From Phallusia mammillata (Eukaryota > Chordata > Ascidiacea > Phlebobranchia > Ascidiidae), in NCBI GenBank assembly GCA_003260075.1, contig QLIY01000158.1, positions 127,792 to 191,791 of the forward strand: DNA of 64,000 nt, written 5' to 3'. Below are positions 13,201 through 28,400 of the stretch, one piece after another (positions within the stretch are counted from its first letter, which is position 1; each line of letters opens with the position of its first letter). A model generated the notes under the pieces. The model searched no databases and was not told the DNA's origin. It was given only the letters and a program-made list of their open reading frames with translations. A program made the translations under genes and the position numbers.

Positions 13201-16200
13201 GACCAAACGAGCGTTACAAACCAGGGTTGGACAGAAAAAAGAAATACGGACAAAAACAATATGTGCCCCCTTCACGGAAGGGGACCCATATTTAGCTTAA
13301 ACAGTTAGTTATGAAATATACGCCCCATAGACTGACATACATAAATTTATACGCTATTTAGGCAAATATATACGTACCCTGTTGGTAATATGCAGTCGGG
13401 TTCGCAGCGGGCAGGGTTTGATGTGGAAGAGTGACAAGACCCTGCAAGGCAGCGTTATTGTAGCTGTAAAGCGCGGCAAGAGTTGCGGCACTCTGTGAAC
13501 CGCTCGGAGACGGAGCCAAACCAGGAGATGAGCCAAGTCCCGATGCCGACGAAGTGATAATGGATGACTCGAGCGCATGTCTCTTCAACGGAGGCTGACC
13601 CAGAGCTGATCCATTGGTCATCTGCAAGCGGGAATGGGATATTTCGGAAAAAAGGTACAAGGTGGGTGGATGACTTGTACAAAGCCCCGTCCTACCGGTC
13701 ATCCGAAAACTTCATTTGTTTTACGAACCAACCCTCCCAACACCGATCAATCGACAATACACAATATTTAGATTTCGCTAAACCACCAGGCAGCGACGCG
13801 GGGCAGTTAGTCACTTTCTAATGTCTGAGCATGCTACCACGATCACCACGTGATGTGATGAAATCATTCATCCGAATAGTATTTGGCCATGCATTGTTAG
13901 AGGAACAAGTACGAGGAGCCATGCAAATGGGGGAAATCGAGCAAAAAATCAAGCCGAAAGAAAAGCCCTAATATATATGGCGATAACTAACATTTTGTCT
14001 ATGACCTATAACAATATGTTTATTAAATAATAAAAAACGTTTTATTCGATGAAAAAAAGAAGATTACCACGTCTTCCAAGGTTAAAACTCTTTTTGGGGC
14101 CTGTGGTCATTGCGGATGGGGATCGCATAGCGGGGCAGGCAATCAGCAAGCAGGGTTGGGTGTAGGGTCAAAGGGAGCAAGAGAAAGTACAAAGAATTGG
14201 GGCAAAACAGAGGGGAAAGGGAAATAACACAAAAAATCGCAATTAATCGCCAGAAAATCTAAACATAAAACTTCATAAAAATAGATTACAGATAGGGTTC
14301 AGGTTACGATTGCTCACACAATCTTGCACTAGGGTGGGAAGCTAGTAAAGCGTGTATAGGCTGGAAAGCAAAACACCATTCATTCAAGCAATGCAACCAA
14401 CAGAAACTAATTTCATGTTAAGAAATTACAAAAAATGCAAGGTGACATCTAATGTGTTCGTTTTAACCAAACACTCGTTACTGGGCATGGTAGTAAAGAA
14501 ATGGTTTTTGATACCGATTCTCAAACTTCATGGAATTGAAAAACATCATTGGACAATTAAATAAACGGCGATTTGGACATAGCGTATTTCTTCATGTCAA
14601 CCTGGACACCATGCCACAAACCCACAACTTTAAAAACACCATGCATGTTAAAAATTCTCCTACCACCGTTGCTTAGACATTCACCAAATTACAGGTGTAT
14701 AAATTATGACATTTTACATGTTCAAGCAAAGACTAAATGATTTACACGTCTATGTTAGTAATGTAGTAGAATGCAAAAACTTCAAATTAATAGTTCACAC
14801 GACTCATTTTTCGATATCATGATACAGAACATGCAATATACAATTGCGCAGTAATGGTGGCAGGTGTGGCAGGGTGGGCGAAACCTACCATGACAGCGGG
14901 TTGAGCAGAAGTAGCGAGAGTGCCGTGTGAAAGCGGTGGCAGAAACGCTGCTGCCGGATTCTGTGCTGCCCGGATTTTGGCCTGCAAGTAATTAGAGCAG
15001 GAATAAATCGACTGATCGGCCAATCAAGGGGTGTACTGATTAATCCAGGTGATATAAGTAATTGTTAAATTGATTGCAGATTTACAACTTAACCTTACGA
15101 GTTCATTGTTGATTTTGAGAAAAATCGTAGGTGATCGCTAAACATGATTTTACGTCCACCGTGTTAAAATTGTCGCAAAAATTACATACAAAAGTGATGA
15201 TAAAGATATTTGAAATTAGCGCCTGAAAAGGTATTGCGAATATGAAACAACTGGATCAAGGCAAATCGTAAATGCATGACCGATTAAATCAAGACTGTAA
15301 TACTGTTTACCGTTTTTTTCTTATTTGCCTTTGTTTGGCAACATTGTGCCAATAAACCAACTGCCTTTCGGTGCAAAATTTTCGTGAGAATACAGTCAAA
15401 CAAAAGCGTTTTATGTGTTTTGGCTAAAAGCAGTTTCAACAAACATGAAAACGTGCCACAACCGGTTATTTTTCAAACCAAAACAAACGCATTTTTCAAA
15501 ACGATTTTACACTACAAACCTGTAAGTGAGCTGGTGGGTGAAAGTACTTGCACTTCTCTCTGGTACAACGCCCCTTTATGTAATCCATACAAACCGTCAC
15601 TGTATTGTCTGTGACGTCAATCATCGATCTGTCCGGTGGGTGGCAGTAGCGACACTCAAATTCGCCACGAGTGCAGTTACCACGCTGGAAGTCGCGACAA
15701 ACCTGAGAAATAATAAACATTGTCTTTTTAAGCAAGCAATTGTTTGATGCATTAAATACACGACAATATCAAGTGGGGCAAAAAATTCAATGTCCTACTT
15801 ATTACACACTACATCCCCTAACTTTATAGATCTCAACGCAATATATGGACAAGGCTTATTTGTCAATTAGATTGATTGTATTTTTTATTAGCAGTTGTAT
15901 TTAAATATCATGCGATATACTTTGCTAAAACTGCAATCTATGGTGTTTTTCAGTGTACAAGCGTTCCCCAAGATTACGTACCTCCTGCGTTGAAAATAAA
16001 AGTTATGTTTTGAGGTAATATTAAAATGAGGCGGTAAGCGCTGTGAAATCAATAAAAATTGCGCACAGTTTTTATTGATAAACGTGCGTCGAAAATGGAA
16101 CAAGTTGGGTGTCGCCTGTACAACGGAAACTTGCCGTGACGGGGTGAGATAGTTCAGGTGTTGCCGCCAACTCGGGGCAAGAATCTCGCTTGTCACAAGC

Positions 16201-16415
16201 ATTAGGGCGTGCAGCGTGATGACCGATGTTGGCACGTTAGTCGAGGTAAGCGCAACAGACCGGGTCTAAACCCACCACCGCCCTTAACGAGAAACTACCG
16301 AGGAACTGGAAACTAGAGACGCTTTAAAAGGCGACGGGAGGTGAAGCGAAAACATCATGGTGTTTAGGAATGCGGCGGCTGGCGAAAGCAAATCACCTTG
16401 AGGTTGGGTTTGCGC

Positions 16416-16474
<59 letters not shown>

Positions 16475-19400
16475 AAAACTAACCGACTAGGGAGAGTACT
16501 TCACAGAGTGGTAGACAACAGGAAACCCAATCACGCTTTGCACTGTCAAGCTGATGGATTCAAACTGAATTGTTTTGGTTGAGTCATGCGCTAAGGTTAT
16601 TATCACGTTCGACTCATTTCCACCATAACGAAAACTCGAATAAAGACAGCAATACACCCTTCACCCCCATCAGAAATTTAGGGCAAATCTTAGTTCTAAG
16701 GCCATAAACACAGTTACCACAACTGGAAATAATTTGTTGTTTTGGCAAATAGTATATTTCAAAGATTGACCCGTATATAAATGTGTTTAATTTTATTATC
16801 AATGAACAAGACATAAGATCACCTAATCTCAAATATTACTCCGCTGTTTCTTACCTCAAGTTTGTCAGCACGTAAAGCTCCAGAGGCTGGAATCATAGCG
16901 GCCACTTGAGGCGATACAGGGTGCTGCGCGAGGGCCAACTGGTGGCCAGGTGATGCTGCGATGGGATAATACGTCATGTAATGCTGGTTGATGGACGCCA
17001 AGTCTGGTAAATAATGTTTTTATAGTTGGATGAAGACAGTTTCGACGCATCAGTGTCGGAAAAAACAATTATAAAGCAATACAACTTATTGGATGAACGT
17101 GCAAAATATGCCTTTAAAACGGGGGAATTTCTAAACTACTGAAACTCATGAAACGTTTACAAAGGAACGTGTAAATTTAGCACCTTTATCAGAGTATTTT
17201 TTACACATTTACCGTTTAAAGCACAACAAACAAAATTAAGTGTAGCTGTTTGCAGCAGATGATAAACACAATACCTGAAGGCAACACACTGTAAGCAGCT
17301 GTGCCAGCGGATGCAGCGACGTTAGGGCTATACAACGGATTCGTATGCAGGCTGCTGACCATTTGCTGAGCGTTGCCGCCGGTAAGTTGCTGCGCACATC
17401 AATAAACACGGGGTCAAATTAGGGCTGAGGGGTGAAAGTCGTTAAGCAAGGCAGGTTAGCGAGCGGACACAAGGAGTGGGTTAGGATTTGGGATGGTGCG
17501 TAAAAACATGATGTTTTGTCACACAAACACACACATATTTCTCCGACAGCAAAATCAACAAAATGTCGGTTAGGCGCAGATCAGTACAAACGAAAGAAAC
17601 TGGAGCAAATTAATTTCGTATCCCGCTGTTGGTGTTGAGCAGCTGCACACAGCAAAGCGTATGAGCTGGTTGGCTGAGGCCTATATAATGGAACATAAAG
17701 CCTGCGGTTTTCCAGCGCATGGAAAATGCGTTTGTTGGCAGCTAAGTGCGATACGGTCTGACGTATTTATATGCACCATATGTCAACAGCAGCGAAATCA
17801 TGAAGCTTCGATAAATCACTTCTCCGCTGTTTTAGGAGCGACTTCAAAGATTTTAAGCAAGCGTGGGATGCAAATTGTATTTCTGATGTAATTATATTGT
17901 CTGCGCAATATATCAGTGGCGGTTAAAATGCGATATTGCTTCGCAAATAAAAAATCACATGTTACGAATTAGTTTTATACCGCTTCATACAAACAACTGC
18001 GCACACATTTTTTATCATTTTAAACAACAGATACTTTTACAGACCAAAAGAAGTACCAAAAACTAACCTTTTTGGTCAAAAACTCCAAGAAAAATATTTA
18101 TAGTTTTTTTGGTTGTTGTAAAAAAAACATGGTCGACTGCGTGCAGCCAACTTTTATATATCGCTCATAAATTTTAATTTTTGCAATTAACGAAACACAT
18201 ATAATGAGCGCATTAAAAGGTGGTAGAACCCTACTCAAACCTCACATATCAGGTTAAAAATTAACTAATGACTAAGTCTGAGCCAAAAGGGGATGTAGCA
18301 AACAGAATGGGTAAGTTGGGAGCGAAAACCGTTGATTGTAAGTCAACAAAATTAGCGGCAAACAATGGCTTGACAGTGAACTGTAGAAACGCCCATGTTT
18401 GAACGTAAAATTTATGGTCGGCTATTGACGTCATCGCCTAGCGCATGGAAAGTCGAAAGTCACGTAATACTGATGATTATGTCAATTACCAGTATACAGC
18501 TTATTAATTTGCCGGGTGCAACAAAGCATTGGATTAAGCGTAAGGATCCTATCGTTTTTTTACGTGGATTTTTGCCAGCTTCTTAATCAAAATTACAATT
18601 TGAATTGCATATATGTACGGGGAAAACATAAAATACAAAACAAATTAGATCAAGCACCATGTTATGTAAAAAAACGAACTAAGTTATATTCTTGAAGATA
18701 GTTGACTTACAATACAACCAAGTCCATTTTGTTGCTCATGGATACTTAGCCGAACTACACTTTTATGCACAATATCAACCACGCATAATCAAATTTATCA
18801 AAAGTAGTCTTACCTCGTATCCGATAAGTCCTCCTTGGGGAATAGCAGGCATAACGCTGGGTTGTAAAGGCAACATTTGCTGGAGCATGGCTCGGTTCTG
18901 CAGAAGAGTTTGACGCCCGGTGATCTCGAGCTGTTGTTTCAGTTGATAGGTGGGATGCAGATACTTGCAGGACTCGCGGTTGCAGCGACCCTGTATGAAC
19001 AGCACCAATCCAAGATTGAGTCGCAAAATCGAGCTTTGGAGAGCGGTCAATTAATGATACGATCAGCGAGATTATATTATTGCGCGATGTGAGCGAAAGC
19101 CTATGTCTAGCAGTTGGGTGTCAACTGAAAACAAATAAATGAAATGTTGCTGCTTTAAGAAATATTCAAATACCAATAAATTTTGCAGAAAGGCCATGTA
19201 CTGTTCGTATTGAAACAAGTTTGATGCATACAAAATGGCCAGACTAAAAATAGCTAAACGATCAATTTACTCCGGATTAACTTCAAATCACTTTTCTGCA
19301 CAAATTCCAAGAGCAAGCATTGTCCTTCGCAAGTAACAATCACACCAAATAACTTTTGATCTCTTAAACACATTTACCAAAATGACAAAACAATAAACAA

Positions 19401-22400
19401 CCCTGTCTGTGACAGTAACCTCAGATTGAAAGACGTGGTACTCAAAAAACAAAATCATGTCAACCTCTGATATAAATTTGAGACCACCAAACTGCATTTC
19501 GGTATGCAATAAAATTTGGTTCCAAATAGAGTGGAAACACGATGTAAGAGCTTTAGAGCAGGCGTGCTTTAACTAATTTGCACTGTGGTGTTGACTTGTA
19601 ATGGGTCTGTGCAAAAACCATTAGCGTTAGGTGTGACCAAGCAATTACCATACCTCAGACCAGTGAACCCCAAGAGGGCGTGCAAACGGAACCGTTTGTT
19701 TAAACTGGCTAAAACGACTTTCGATTGGCATCTCAAAATATAGGAAAATGTTGTTGTCTACGGATTATCACTTAAACATAACTTTTTTCCAACCTTCAAG
19801 GTTCATTTATTTTCACTTGTATCTGCGATGCCGCTTTACTTGGTCAAGAATTTATAATTAGCACGACGTTTAAAAACCATTGGTACCTGAGTTCGTTTAG
19901 TAACTGAAAGATTACAATAAAATTACCTAGCAAGATTTCAGCAAACATCCAACTTTGATATGACCAAAGATGTCACCTTTTATTAATTTGTCAGTAAAAT
20001 TTTATAAAAATAAAATGGCATTTGTCAAGTTTGTCACCATGGTAACTTAATAGAAAAGCGATGAGCAGTGGATCGCTTGTGAGCTCATCACGTTTGGAGT
20101 AGTTCGGGTTTCAGTGCACTCCCAGTGAAAGTGGCGTCGAAGAAGCGCGTTCAAGAGTCCTCACTGCGCAGTGAGAGTCAAATTGTCCGTTCAAACAAAA
20201 ACCCAGCGAGATTCCCTAACCCAACAACGAACGAAGCGAATTCACCGATCCGTTGCTTTTATATTCACATTGCCTTGTACAGTTCTAAGCGCCAGTTTAA
20301 AATAGTTGTTAGCGAGATGCATTAGGAGAAGCCAGAAACAGAGTTAAGGCCATTTTCTTGTGTGGTGTTTAGGTGCAGTTATCCAAAATGTACGGTGTAC
20401 GGTTAAGTACCTGTGCTGTTACCAAACCAAGAAAGTCAAGATGACACGTAAGCAGTTACTATTGACTTTGACAGGGAGGCCACAGCTTTTAGGTTCAGGT
20501 TCCTTGTAAGATCAAATATGCAAACATAAAAACGCGGTATCGTTAAATCAAACTTCCAACGAATAACGGCCTTTCAACAAGATGTTACAAAGGTCTAGTT
20601 TGGCAACTTGTTTCACAAAACTCATTTGGACTTTTAGGCGGCGAATCCAGAATGTGGCAGGTCGGTGCTAAAAGATTTTTCAATCAATGGCAATACAACA
20701 ATGGATGTAAATCACTTGAAGTAAGACGTTAAAATAATACTAGCTCATTAACGACAAGTCGCGACAAATCAAGAAAGGGCAACATGTACAACACAGGTTT
20801 TGTGCAGGGCATTAGCCCACAACAGCTTTAAGCACCGCTGTATACCGATAAGACAGTTCGTGAGTTTTTAGTGTTGGAAAAGCATTGAAACTGCAATCAG
20901 TAGCTTCTTCCTCAGCTCGCTTCTTTGTCAAAGTCTGAAGCTAGTTACGGAAGAAGGATCTGAATGTGGAAGTATACAACGCGAAGTTTGGTAGCAACAA
21001 CATAATCAAGCCGTAGTGGTTGATAAATTATTAAATTAACTATAATCTTATAACAAACACGAAAGTCTGGCAGCTGAATAAACTGAGGGAGAGACCTGTA
21101 TTGCCTAAATGCCCAGTACGTATTAAGTTACGCGAAAGCAGCAGACTATAAACATAAGTTCCTTTAAATAGAAAGCGCAGCAGTTCATGCAGGAAGAAGT
21201 TCCTTTTCTCACAACAAACGTTAAACCCCAGCTTATCCGTGTGACGTGGGTTGGCTATCTAATTACCCTTGCTTAGAACAATAGATCATACTGTACAACT
21301 GCGCCTTGTCGGACTGCGTACTGCAAAACTGAACTAAATCAACATGGCAAGTATCTACTAAAGGCAACCAGTAATGCAGGAGGTAGACTTTACCAAACTA
21401 CCGAATTTGCCGATCACACTGCTGGGAAACTGTATGCATGCAGCTTTAGGCTGCACTGCACTATGTTGAACAAACACTTCTGTCTGAAAATGATGTAATA
21501 CCGAGGTGCAAAGTTCGCCCGGATAGACCAACAGCATCGAGCTAGCCTTAGTTGAACAAGCTGCACCAGCTTTTATGTTGTCTGGCCGATTATGCGAAAC
21601 CGTGAGCTTAAACAAGCGCAGACAGGCGACGTGCCTCCGTGGCGCTTTTTGGGCCCGATAGGTCAAAGGCATAAAATCCAGACGAAGGGGTCGAAATGAT
21701 GATCGATCGCACCAGGGATCGGTGTGAGAATGTGGAAATGACCAGAAGGACCACCCACGACAGGCGACCTTCTATCGACTACCGGGTCCTACCTCCTGCG
21801 CTATGATAAATTCCCGAACAACAATCAATGGATGAGATATAACGACGAGTAAAGCCTCGCACATGATATGTGCTGACTGAACCGATTGTTGCACTGATAG
21901 AGCGATGAGTTAAAGCACGAGGACAGATGGGGAAGTTGATGGCGCAAAACGGGCGAACACCTTTAGAGCATTAAGGGTTATAAATTCAATAATTACTTCC
22001 TTGAAGCTAAATGAATGGCGTAATGATCACGTAATTGCAAGTAGGGCTTTTTATGTGGCTCGTCTCCAAACAAGGCATTTGATGGCGATGTTGGCAACTA
22101 TAACTGAAACATGTTTACGGGTGGAATATATTTATTTTATGAATTAAAATAAAGTACATGCCCCATTAACATTTTACATCTTGTTAAATTGGTCACGCAC
22201 ACTTTGTTGTGGTAAATGCAAATCGGGGTTACTTGCGGACCCAACAAACACGGTTTGCGTTCAGCTTAAATAAAATGCACCAAACGCAGTTCCAGACAAT
22301 ACAGAAGGGTTGCAACCATTTATCAAACAATGATTTACAAGCGAGCACAGACTGCCACAGTGGCCGACAGCAAACATAGGGCGATACCGGTGTGAGGAGC

Positions 22401-25400
22401 CATAAACGAGCGTGTACACATAACGTGGATGTCGAACTAACTTGCCTTAATTGGAAGTTTAAAGCAAACATCGTGGCCCAGCGAAATTGCAAACTTAGCG
22501 CTGAATTTATGAACAACGTAACTCAAGTGCCAGCTTTAGTGTTGACTTGTGGTAATAACCGGGTTGTTGCAACATACTGCAAGCCGTAAGACATTATCGA
22601 CAGGATCACGGTATAGTAACTGTCGACAAAACAGGTGCAAATCTTTTAGTTTACCTTCAAAGGCGATTTAGGACTTACAAACAGTAGTAACCCCATTTTG
22701 TTATGATGGGCTACACAAAACATGTTGGCAAGCCCAATTTACCGTGCATGAAATTTAGTGTAATTTCTAAAATGATAAAATTTGAAAACACGATGTGACG
22801 TTGTGATGGTGTTTGTGCAGACATTAGACAAGATATACGATGGTGACGTGATGTCGGTACATAAAATGACGTGGCGCGAATGGGGGTCACCTCACGTCGA
22901 CTAAACAAAATGCAGATTGTTACCTCGCAGTAAAACAACGAAGCGCGGACTGCTGACGCGATGTCTAATCCCGCAACCGCAAGTCACCGCAAGGTTTTCG
23001 TGATTTCACTCACACAACTTTTAAACATTCACCAAATAGCAAACGAACAATTTAAAAACGTTTTATATTCGTTTTCGATTTACTAAGACGTGAATATAAA
23101 ACCGAGCTCGATTAACATGTAACGCACAACAAGTCCAGGCGTTTAAATTAGAAGAATTCATTCGCCCAAATTTGTTAATTATTTTTAGCTATAACATAAT
23201 AGCGCTTTGACCCTAAATGTATACTGATTGAAATATAACTCGAAGAATCCACCAAAATTGGCCTGACTAATCCATCTTGCTACAACCTACAGTTTGCATA
23301 TTGCAATGAAAGCAGATCGTCTGTACGCAAATATGTCGGTTGCTCTTTCTTAACTCAATCTACATCTTTTATCAATCATACGTTTGTGTGACTACTGACT
23401 ACCACCATATGCTTGCCACTCAACAAAACTGTTCACATGTTCAACAATGGTTACGAATCGCTAAAACCGCGGTCAACGCGGAAAACGAATCGCAGAGTCA
23501 ACGTCCAATATTCGCTATGAACCGGATGTGGTTCTCAAGCTACAATACACTGAACAATAGTTGTGTCAGCGTTGACACATACTGCTGGCCAGCCGAAGTG
23601 GTCGGACTGTTATTTATTAATTTTGCCAGCGCATCAGTCGGCGGACAAACCATTATGACACACGGTAGCCGCGGCGAAAAAACGCAACCTTTAAAATCCT
23701 CCAAGCTTATACCTACAGCCAAGACCGCAACAAGGGTTGAACGAAAAAACAAGTCAAAAAAGTGCGGTAGTTTGCAGTTGAAGAGCGACGTCGGTAGCTA
23801 GTCGACCATGACGTGTGCCGAGCCTAAGCTTTGCCAAATATGCGCATGACGATACTCGCGCCGCGATCCTGGGCAGCAAAAAACGTTTATAGCGCCGCTA
23901 AAAGCGATCGCTTAACGAAAGACGAAGGAAAGGCCTCTCTCGTCAGACGTGACCGACTCGCAAGGTTCGACCTCTACTGATTAACGTCAAGACCTGTCTG
24001 ACTCGCTCCCACTGTGTTGGTCCCGAACGAAAGTTTCGCTGTCGACAAGGAGGCGAAACTATTCGAGTGATATTGGCTAAGTTGGCATATTCGCACAAAC
24101 GAATTTGATATCCAGCTAACAGGAAACACACACACACGTCAAAATACTGAAACACTGCACTTACTGCAAAACATAGAAGACCTATTTAAAATTTTTAGCA
24201 CGCATTGCTAAACTTTTAAGCGTGAAAAGTACAGGACTATCGGACTTAACGACGACTAGATAGCACAGCTGAATCACAAATTATTCTGTAACTTTTCTCT
24301 TGAAATGTCGCTCCAACTGTTATATTGAATTTGCGCGACAAGCAATTCAATAGCCGAACTCCATTTCTTTCAACAAACTTAGCAACCGATTCACGTCAAC
24401 ATGTCTTGTTCACATGTCGGATGTTGCAGCGCAATTCAATAGGGAAGGCGCCTGTGTACATTCAAAGAGCCTGACTCCATTGAATAAATTCCCGTTATTG
24501 GTGTTTCCTGCTGCGGTGAGCTGCAGCCATTAGACGTAATTCCTACGTTTAGCGCATTAGCCTGAATTGGCGGATGAACGATCAGGCATAGCACGGGCCA
24601 ACAGGCATCGAGAGCTTGTTTAACCTGCGATGACGCGTCTGTTGCGCATTGAGCGGCGCGACAACACCGCATACAAATAAATAGACCCCGAGTACTGCAC
24701 CGCGAACAAGTTGTACCTGTGTATTCCAATAAAGCAGGTGTTGAATGCAAATTTGGTAACGTTCAGATATTCCGTTTTTTGCCAAATTTTGTATTCTTTC
24801 AGATTGCGCAAGTATAGGCTCAATGAAAAAATGAATATACACAAAACTTTTGTTTGAACAAATTTGAAAGATCGGAGCTCTTTTCTACCCAATTTGACAT
24901 CATTACATAAATAGTTTATAACATTACATCACCATTTATCGATGGGTGATTGTATTGTATCAACTTATAACTACAGCGTTGAAAATACCATAGACTTAAA
25001 CCATAAAAGGTGACACAAATATTTTTTGGAAATACATTCGTTAGTTGGTGCATTTAAAAATATATTCGCCCATCACGTCTTGATATTTGCGGTATGAAAA
25101 GATAGCCGTAGGGTTAAATCGTGTTTGTTGGTAGTTGGGCTGCGCCATTGACCACCAAACGCAAAGGGCTACACAATATCATGACTGCATACGAGAATTG
25201 GTCCCATACGAGAAAAATAAAATGAAAATGATAAAAAAAATGATAATAATTTGTCAAATACAACCTAAAGAAATATTTGAATGTTCAAAAGCAATCCTGA
25301 AGGTAAAATACCAGTAGAATGCAGACACGCCCGAATATTCAATGAAGTATTTATAAAACCACAAATAGTTCAATTCAGGAACAACAGTAGGGTTGTATCC

Positions 25401-28400
25401 GGCAAAGGAATTCTCTGTATCCTGGCTGACACGGCGCTTTTATCCGCCAGTCCCGACACACATTAACTCAAACTTCAAGGTTAGCTAAAACCACAGTGGG
25501 TACACTGCGTCACAAAAGCCTGTTTATGGACACAATGGCCTCCACTTGATGCATTTAGGTTCCATATTATAGACGAATTTTTTTAACAGAAGTGCTTTTG
25601 TAAAACGGGTAAAAGTTCGGTCTTGACGTTCTGCGGTATGCGGGGTTCATAAAAGCTCTCCAAGCAAACAAATAACAAGGTTGTTTGGATGTATTGCCAA
25701 GATCATGATTTCATCGTTTGCGTCTGTTTGCTGAAAGCCGATCGAGGGAGACAATTAACAGACTGTTCGCAGCCATTTGAGAAAATACAAGAATCGATTA
25801 TTTTAACAATACCAGGTTGTTGTTTTGCCACACCTGAAACACGATATTTTATCTTTTTATCAAAGAGATAAGCGCAAAGGTCATATAATCCGGTGGTTAA
25901 CTGCTTCATTAAAGAAGGTTGCTTCTCCCATAAGGCATTTTTTCGCCAAACCCAAAGTTTTTGAACAGAAATTGATCACCAAATTCGGAACTACCAAAGC
26001 CAGCCAATAAATCAGTAAAACTACCCTTCAGTGACACCTAACGGACAATAATTCCCCGGTGCATTTTCGACAGAAAGCAGAAAAGAACAAGTTTAGCGTC
26101 AAAAACAGCAATGCAACAAATAAGTAAAACTTGCAGTAATACTATTACTCTATTTCATTTGCAACGACTTTTTAAATAAAACTATATTTGAAGACGGGAA
26201 ATCCTGGTTGTCAATACCGGATGAGTGGATAAAAGCTGTATGCATTTTGAATTTCAATCAGTATTGCAAAGATTGTAGGATACAACGATGACACTAATTG
26301 ATTTAATGGGGTGCTTTTTTAAGTTTTTTTTGTAGTTGATTAGACACTAAATTTTGATGGCATTGATTCTTTACAAATGCAAACGAAAATCGAACATGAG
26401 AAAAATAGCTTTGTTCACTGTTTCATCCTAGATTAGAGGAATGACGAAAAGCGACCGACTAAGTCCCCACAATAGCTTCAGTACAGAATCGCAGCCGGGC
26501 CCTCACACGATGACAACTACATAACGACCGGTTTGGGGTAGAACAGAGCACATGGCGCGTAATCCACAGTTGCCACCTGCCTGCGTATATCTCGCTTCGA
26601 CAATTGTTTGAAGGTCGTACGTGCCGAAAGTTTGCTGTTGGGCGCGCCGTTCTACTGCCTCGACTCGGTACATTGTCCTTAACAATGCCAACTGACGTGT
26701 TATTGGCTCATACAAGCCGGAGGGAGGTGCCATTAAACCTTAAGACTGCTAAAAAAATTAACAGCAAGATGATGCTGTCTGGGCAAACACAGTTTCAGAA
26801 TGCGAATGTGCATTACTTGAGTGACCATGCAGCAAATACGTTATTGTGGCAGCTGTCAAAATAGAAGCAGTTAACTTCTAATCTTTCCATCGGTTAAACA
26901 AGGCCGGATGCGAGGTGTCAGTAAATTCCGTGCCTGGTAAACATTGAGTGAAACCCAATAACAGGCAAGTTCGAACACGTGATTGTGTGGGTTGCAACCA
27001 ACGAAATGACTTTCAACAATATAATGGAAAGATACGACCTGGTAGGCACACGAAATAGAACAAAAGTAAACCTTTTTTCGTGTAATACCGAAAACAAAAA
27101 GAAAGTTTCTACAAAAGCCAATTAGGAGGAAAGCGGAAATGAAAAACCCCAACGACATTAACTGGTATTTAGTATCATTTTTTACAATATTTATGCATAC
27201 ATGTATCTCTTTTAGTCCGGTTATGGTAAATTATTTTGCATTCTTGCTATGACGATAGTTACATTTGAATAAAGGCAGGCTGGACATAATTGGAAGGTGA
27301 AATGCTACAATTCAATTATTTACAAGAACATGTTGCATTTCTGTCTAAACAACTTGAAGCTTATCATGCAAATCTACGAGCTTTGGTGTAAACAGCGCAA
27401 CACGAACAAAGACGAAGGAAAATGTGCAGCTAATTTAAATATTACCTCCAAGATAAACACGTTTAATATTTTATACAACAACAGGGAAAAATCTAATCCT
27501 GCTATAGGCAACAGATAGATTGGGTCAGCAGCAAAGTTCTATGGTCTATTGTCGTCTATAAAGAGCGGGTCCAAGCACGCCAAATGCCTGGGGGGACACT
27601 TAAGCCCTTGTTATGACCGGATAATGTTTGAAAATGCGGGTTATTTCAGTCGGAGTGACACAACCTACCCTGGGTGTCTAGACGCCAAGTTTAAAAACAA
27701 AAAATAGCACTCAACTCTGATTTGAATTGTTCCAAAACAACAATGACTGAATAACCTCAAATGAAAAGTCGAATTACAATGAACTGGTTTCAGTTTTAAA
27801 ACTGCCAACGATGGTTGACTGAGCCATTTTTGTCGACCCACAGAGATATAACTATGTGAAACTTTTCGTTTTTAATCAATGTTTAGTCATATTTTTAAAG
27901 GAAAAGCTGTGAAAATAGTTTCAAATTTTGCAGTGACAGTTTGGTAAATTATTGTTTTTCACAAGACCGCTTTTCATTTAACATAATGTGTAAGATATCA
28001 GACAGCTTTTTGAAACAGCGACTTTAAGCTTGCACTTCACCTTAAAATGTACAAAGGCGACTTTTGTTTACGAAATCCAGTCGCGTAACAGGATTCAAAT
28101 TTTTCGGTTAAGCCTGGCAATCGCTGCGGATTTTAAATTCAAATCTACTGGGAATAGCAATTTGGCCTTTGAAATGAACCTAGGCTGTTTGTGAATTCGC
28201 CGCCCAAAAACTGCTTTAAATGCCGTGTTAGGGAGGTTATGCAACAAATGTCGATACCAGTATGTAATATACGATACTAGGGTCACCAACCGTTTCTTCT
28301 AAACGCAGAAAATTGTGAGGAATTACAATTGTGTGCCGAAGATTTATTACAGTGCTATTGCAAACAATTAAATCCAACAAACATATTTTTTCTTAGCTGG

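Noticed and set aside
16370-16582. Poly-Gly protein frame across the G run
   Set aside because: It is produced only by the homopolymer. The same applies to the frames at 55387-55761 and 58078-58461.
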